From Spirochaetales bacterium (GTDB lineage: Bacteria > Spirochaetota > Spirochaetia > Sphaerochaetales > Sphaerochaetaceae): a DNA stretch of 7,135 nt. The stretch covers positions 1-7,135 of the forward strand of contig JAQYFM010000067.1 of the NCBI GenBank assembly GCA_028723145.1, given 5' to 3'. Position 1 is the stretch's first letter; every line of letters begins with the position of its first letter. The position numbers and the translations under genes are program-made. Below the pieces are notes generated by a model that searched no databases, was not told where the DNA came from, and saw nothing but the letters and a program-made list of their open reading frames with translations. This document shows positions 6,228 to 7,135 of the stretch, one piece after another.

Positions 6228-6885
6228 TAGTAATTATTTTGATTATATTTTTGAAACTTTTCAAAATGCTTTAAAAAAGAAAAAAAGACAGCTTCCTTCT
6301 GTTTCTTTAATTGCATTAAAAATGAATACACCTTATACAGTCCTTATTTCTACTTTAATTTCTTTAAGGACTAAAGATGATGTAACTTTAAAAGCATCTG
6401 AAAGATTATTTAGCTTGGCAGATACTCCTGAAAAAATGGTCTTACTTAGTGATGAGGAAATTGAAAAAGCAATCTTTCCTGCAGGATTTTACAAACGAAA
6501 AGCTCAAAATATTAAAAGTATTTCAAATGTTTTAATCGAAAAATACAATGGAGTTGTACCAGCAACACAAGAGGAACTACTAGCTCTTCCTGGTGTTGGA
6601 ATTAAAACAGCCAACTTAACTTTAAATTTAGGATTTAATATCGATGCAATTTGTGTAGATTGCCATGTTCATCAAATTGCAAACAGAATAGGATGGATTA
6701 ATACTAAAACACCAGAAGAAAGTGTTGTAGCCCTTGAAGCAATTATGCCAAAGAGATTTTGGATACCTTTAAATGAATTACTTGTTGCATATGGTCAAAA
6801 CATATGTTTAAGTATTTCACCTCTTTGCTCTGAGTGTCCAATAGCTGAAAGCTGTAAAAAGATTGGTGTTAAATATTCTCGTTAA
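6217..6885 (+). CDS. nth: Endonuclease III (DNA glycosylase / AP lyase)
   Basis: Removes oxidised pyrimidines from DNA and cleaves the resulting abasic site by beta-elimination, in base excision repair. Numbering from the ATG at 6217 (222 residues, the usual family length), the helix-hairpin-helix is LPGVGIKTAN at 124-133 with the Schiff-base Lys130. The catalytic Asp148 lies 18 residues on, in VDCHVHQ, the same spacing as in the E. coli enzyme; the Thr usual after this Asp is Cys here. The [4Fe-4S] ligands are Cys197, Cys204, Cys207 and Cys213, giving the exact C-x6-C-x2-C-x5-C spacing. SLRTKDDVT at 49-57 fits the Nth branch in which this block replaces the usual Ser-Ala-Gln. I prefer the ATG at 6217 over an upstream TTG at 6175: it starts the family-like region, has a weak GGGA seven to eight bases upstream, and overlaps the HNH gene by only 11 bp, which suits translational coupling. 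Its 3' end overlaps the convergent Nif3-like gene by 17 bp. Confidence 0.93.
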   Translation: MEFDSNYFDYIFETFQNALKKKKRQLPSVSLIALKMNTPYTVLISTLISLRTKDDVTLKASERLFSLADTPEKMVLLSDEEIEKAIFPAGFYKRKAQNIKSISNVLIEKYNGVVPATQEELLALPGVGIKTANLTLNLGFNIDAICVDCHVHQIANRIGWINTKTPEESVVALEAIMPKRFWIPLNELLVAYGQNICLSISPLCSECPIAESCKKIGVKYSR

Positions 6886-7135
6886 AATAAAAGTAATGAA
6901 ATGCAGGCATCTCATATGGATGAGATTTTTTCATTGCTTTTATCACATTTTTTAAATTTTCATCGCTTACTACTAGTTCTAATTTGTACTCATCAACCTT
7001 TTCTATTTGATTTTCCTTTCCTATAAATGGTTTACTTGAGGAAAGAGGACGAAACATACCTACTCCCTTTGTAACCCAACAACAGCTATCATAAGAACCT
7101 ATCTTTCCTCCTCCTGCTTGAAACATTGCATCTCT
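6869..7135 (-). CDS. Standalone Nif3/YqfO-type domain protein, 5'-truncated by window edge
   Basis: The C-terminal 88 residues of a small protein; the frame is open to the window edge, reading R-D-A before the first visible Met, so about 15-25 residues are missing. Recognisable signature elements are MFQAGGGKIGSYDSCCW, GVGMFRPL, PFIGKENQIEKVDEYKLE and the near-terminal SHPYEMPAF. These match the domain that occurs inserted in the middle of YqfO-type Nif3 proteins and, elsewhere, as a free protein of about 100 residues with a CutA/PII-like fold. Because this protein stops just after the HPYE motif, it is the free form rather than a full Nif3 dinuclear-metal protein. The molecular role of the free form is not established to my knowledge. 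It runs convergently into the endonuclease III gene, overlapping by 17 bp, and its 3' end contains a terminator-like hairpin facing the other way. Confidence 0.85.
   Translation of the reverse strand, partial: RDAMFQAGGGKIGSYDSCCWVTKGVGMFRPLSSSKPFIGKENQIEKVDEYKLELVVSDENLKNVIKAMKKSHPYEMPAFHYFYFNENI
6909..6931 (+). terminator. Probable intrinsic terminator of the HNH-nth unit, inside the Nif3-like coding region
   Basis: ATCTCAT (6909-6915) pairs perfectly with ATGAGAT (6920-6926) around a four-base loop and is followed by further T residues to 6931, 24 bases past the nth stop codon. The position, stem and T-tract suit a terminator for plus-strand transcription. The stem is AT-rich with only two G-C pairs, so it may be weak. 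It coincides with the codons of the Ser-His-Pro-Tyr-Glu-Met segment of the convergent Nif3-like gene, so chance origin from a conserved protein motif is possible. Confidence 0.5.

Noticed and set aside
6869..7135. The right-end gene as a complete Nif3 dinuclear metal protein.
   Set aside because: It stops right after the HPYE motif, which in full-length YqfO-type proteins lies mid-protein before the second half of the metal-binding domain, so only the free small-domain form fits.

Overview
The window is a compact, AT-rich stretch (about one third G+C by eye) of a bacterial chromosome. It carries eight genes: seven protein genes with clear boundaries at one or both ends and one fragment running off the right edge; the first gene is also cut at the left edge. 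A C-terminally complete beta-barrel-like protein and a lipobox-bearing lipoprotein point to a diderm bacterium. I cannot place it more precisely from the sequence; a low-GC spirochaete or a similar host-associated or anaerobic lineage is only a guess. TAA, TAG and TGA all act as stops, so the standard bacterial code fits.

Layout. Left (1-1298, +): C-terminal part of a probable outer-membrane beta-barrel protein. 1255-1773 (-): family 6 hypoxanthine-DNA glycosylase, whose tail overlaps the barrel gene. 1826-2380 (+): phosphinothricin-type GNAT acetyltransferase, divergent from the glycosylase through a 52-bp spacer holding two back-to-back promoters. 2370-3077 (-): lipoprotein of unknown function. 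3122-5032 (-): a two-enzyme fusion, DAHP synthase followed by prephenate dehydratase with an ACT domain, ended by a strong intrinsic terminator. 5115-6227 (+): HNH nuclease-like protein, overlapping 6217-6885 (+): endonuclease III. 6869-7135 (-): standalone Nif3/YqfO-type small domain protein, cut by the window edge. No stretch longer than about 80 bases lacks a gene. I saw no tRNA, rRNA, CRISPR array, insertion sequence or attachment site.

How the genes relate. Two enzymes act on damaged bases (the hypoxanthine glycosylase and endonuclease III). The second is translationally linked to an HNH nuclease homologue of unknown role, the most interesting candidate functional unit here. The fusion enzyme joins the entry step of the shikimate pathway to the phenylalanine-committing step, with possible regulatory domains at both ends and no chorismate mutase domain. 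The other genes look like unrelated single-gene units.

Two architecture signals stand out. All three tail-to-tail gene pairs overlap (44, 11 and 17 bp). None of the five genes with a free 5' end has a Shine-Dalgarno sequence; instead each has a -10-like hexamer placed so that transcription would begin at or within about two bases of the start codon, which suggests leaderless mRNAs.
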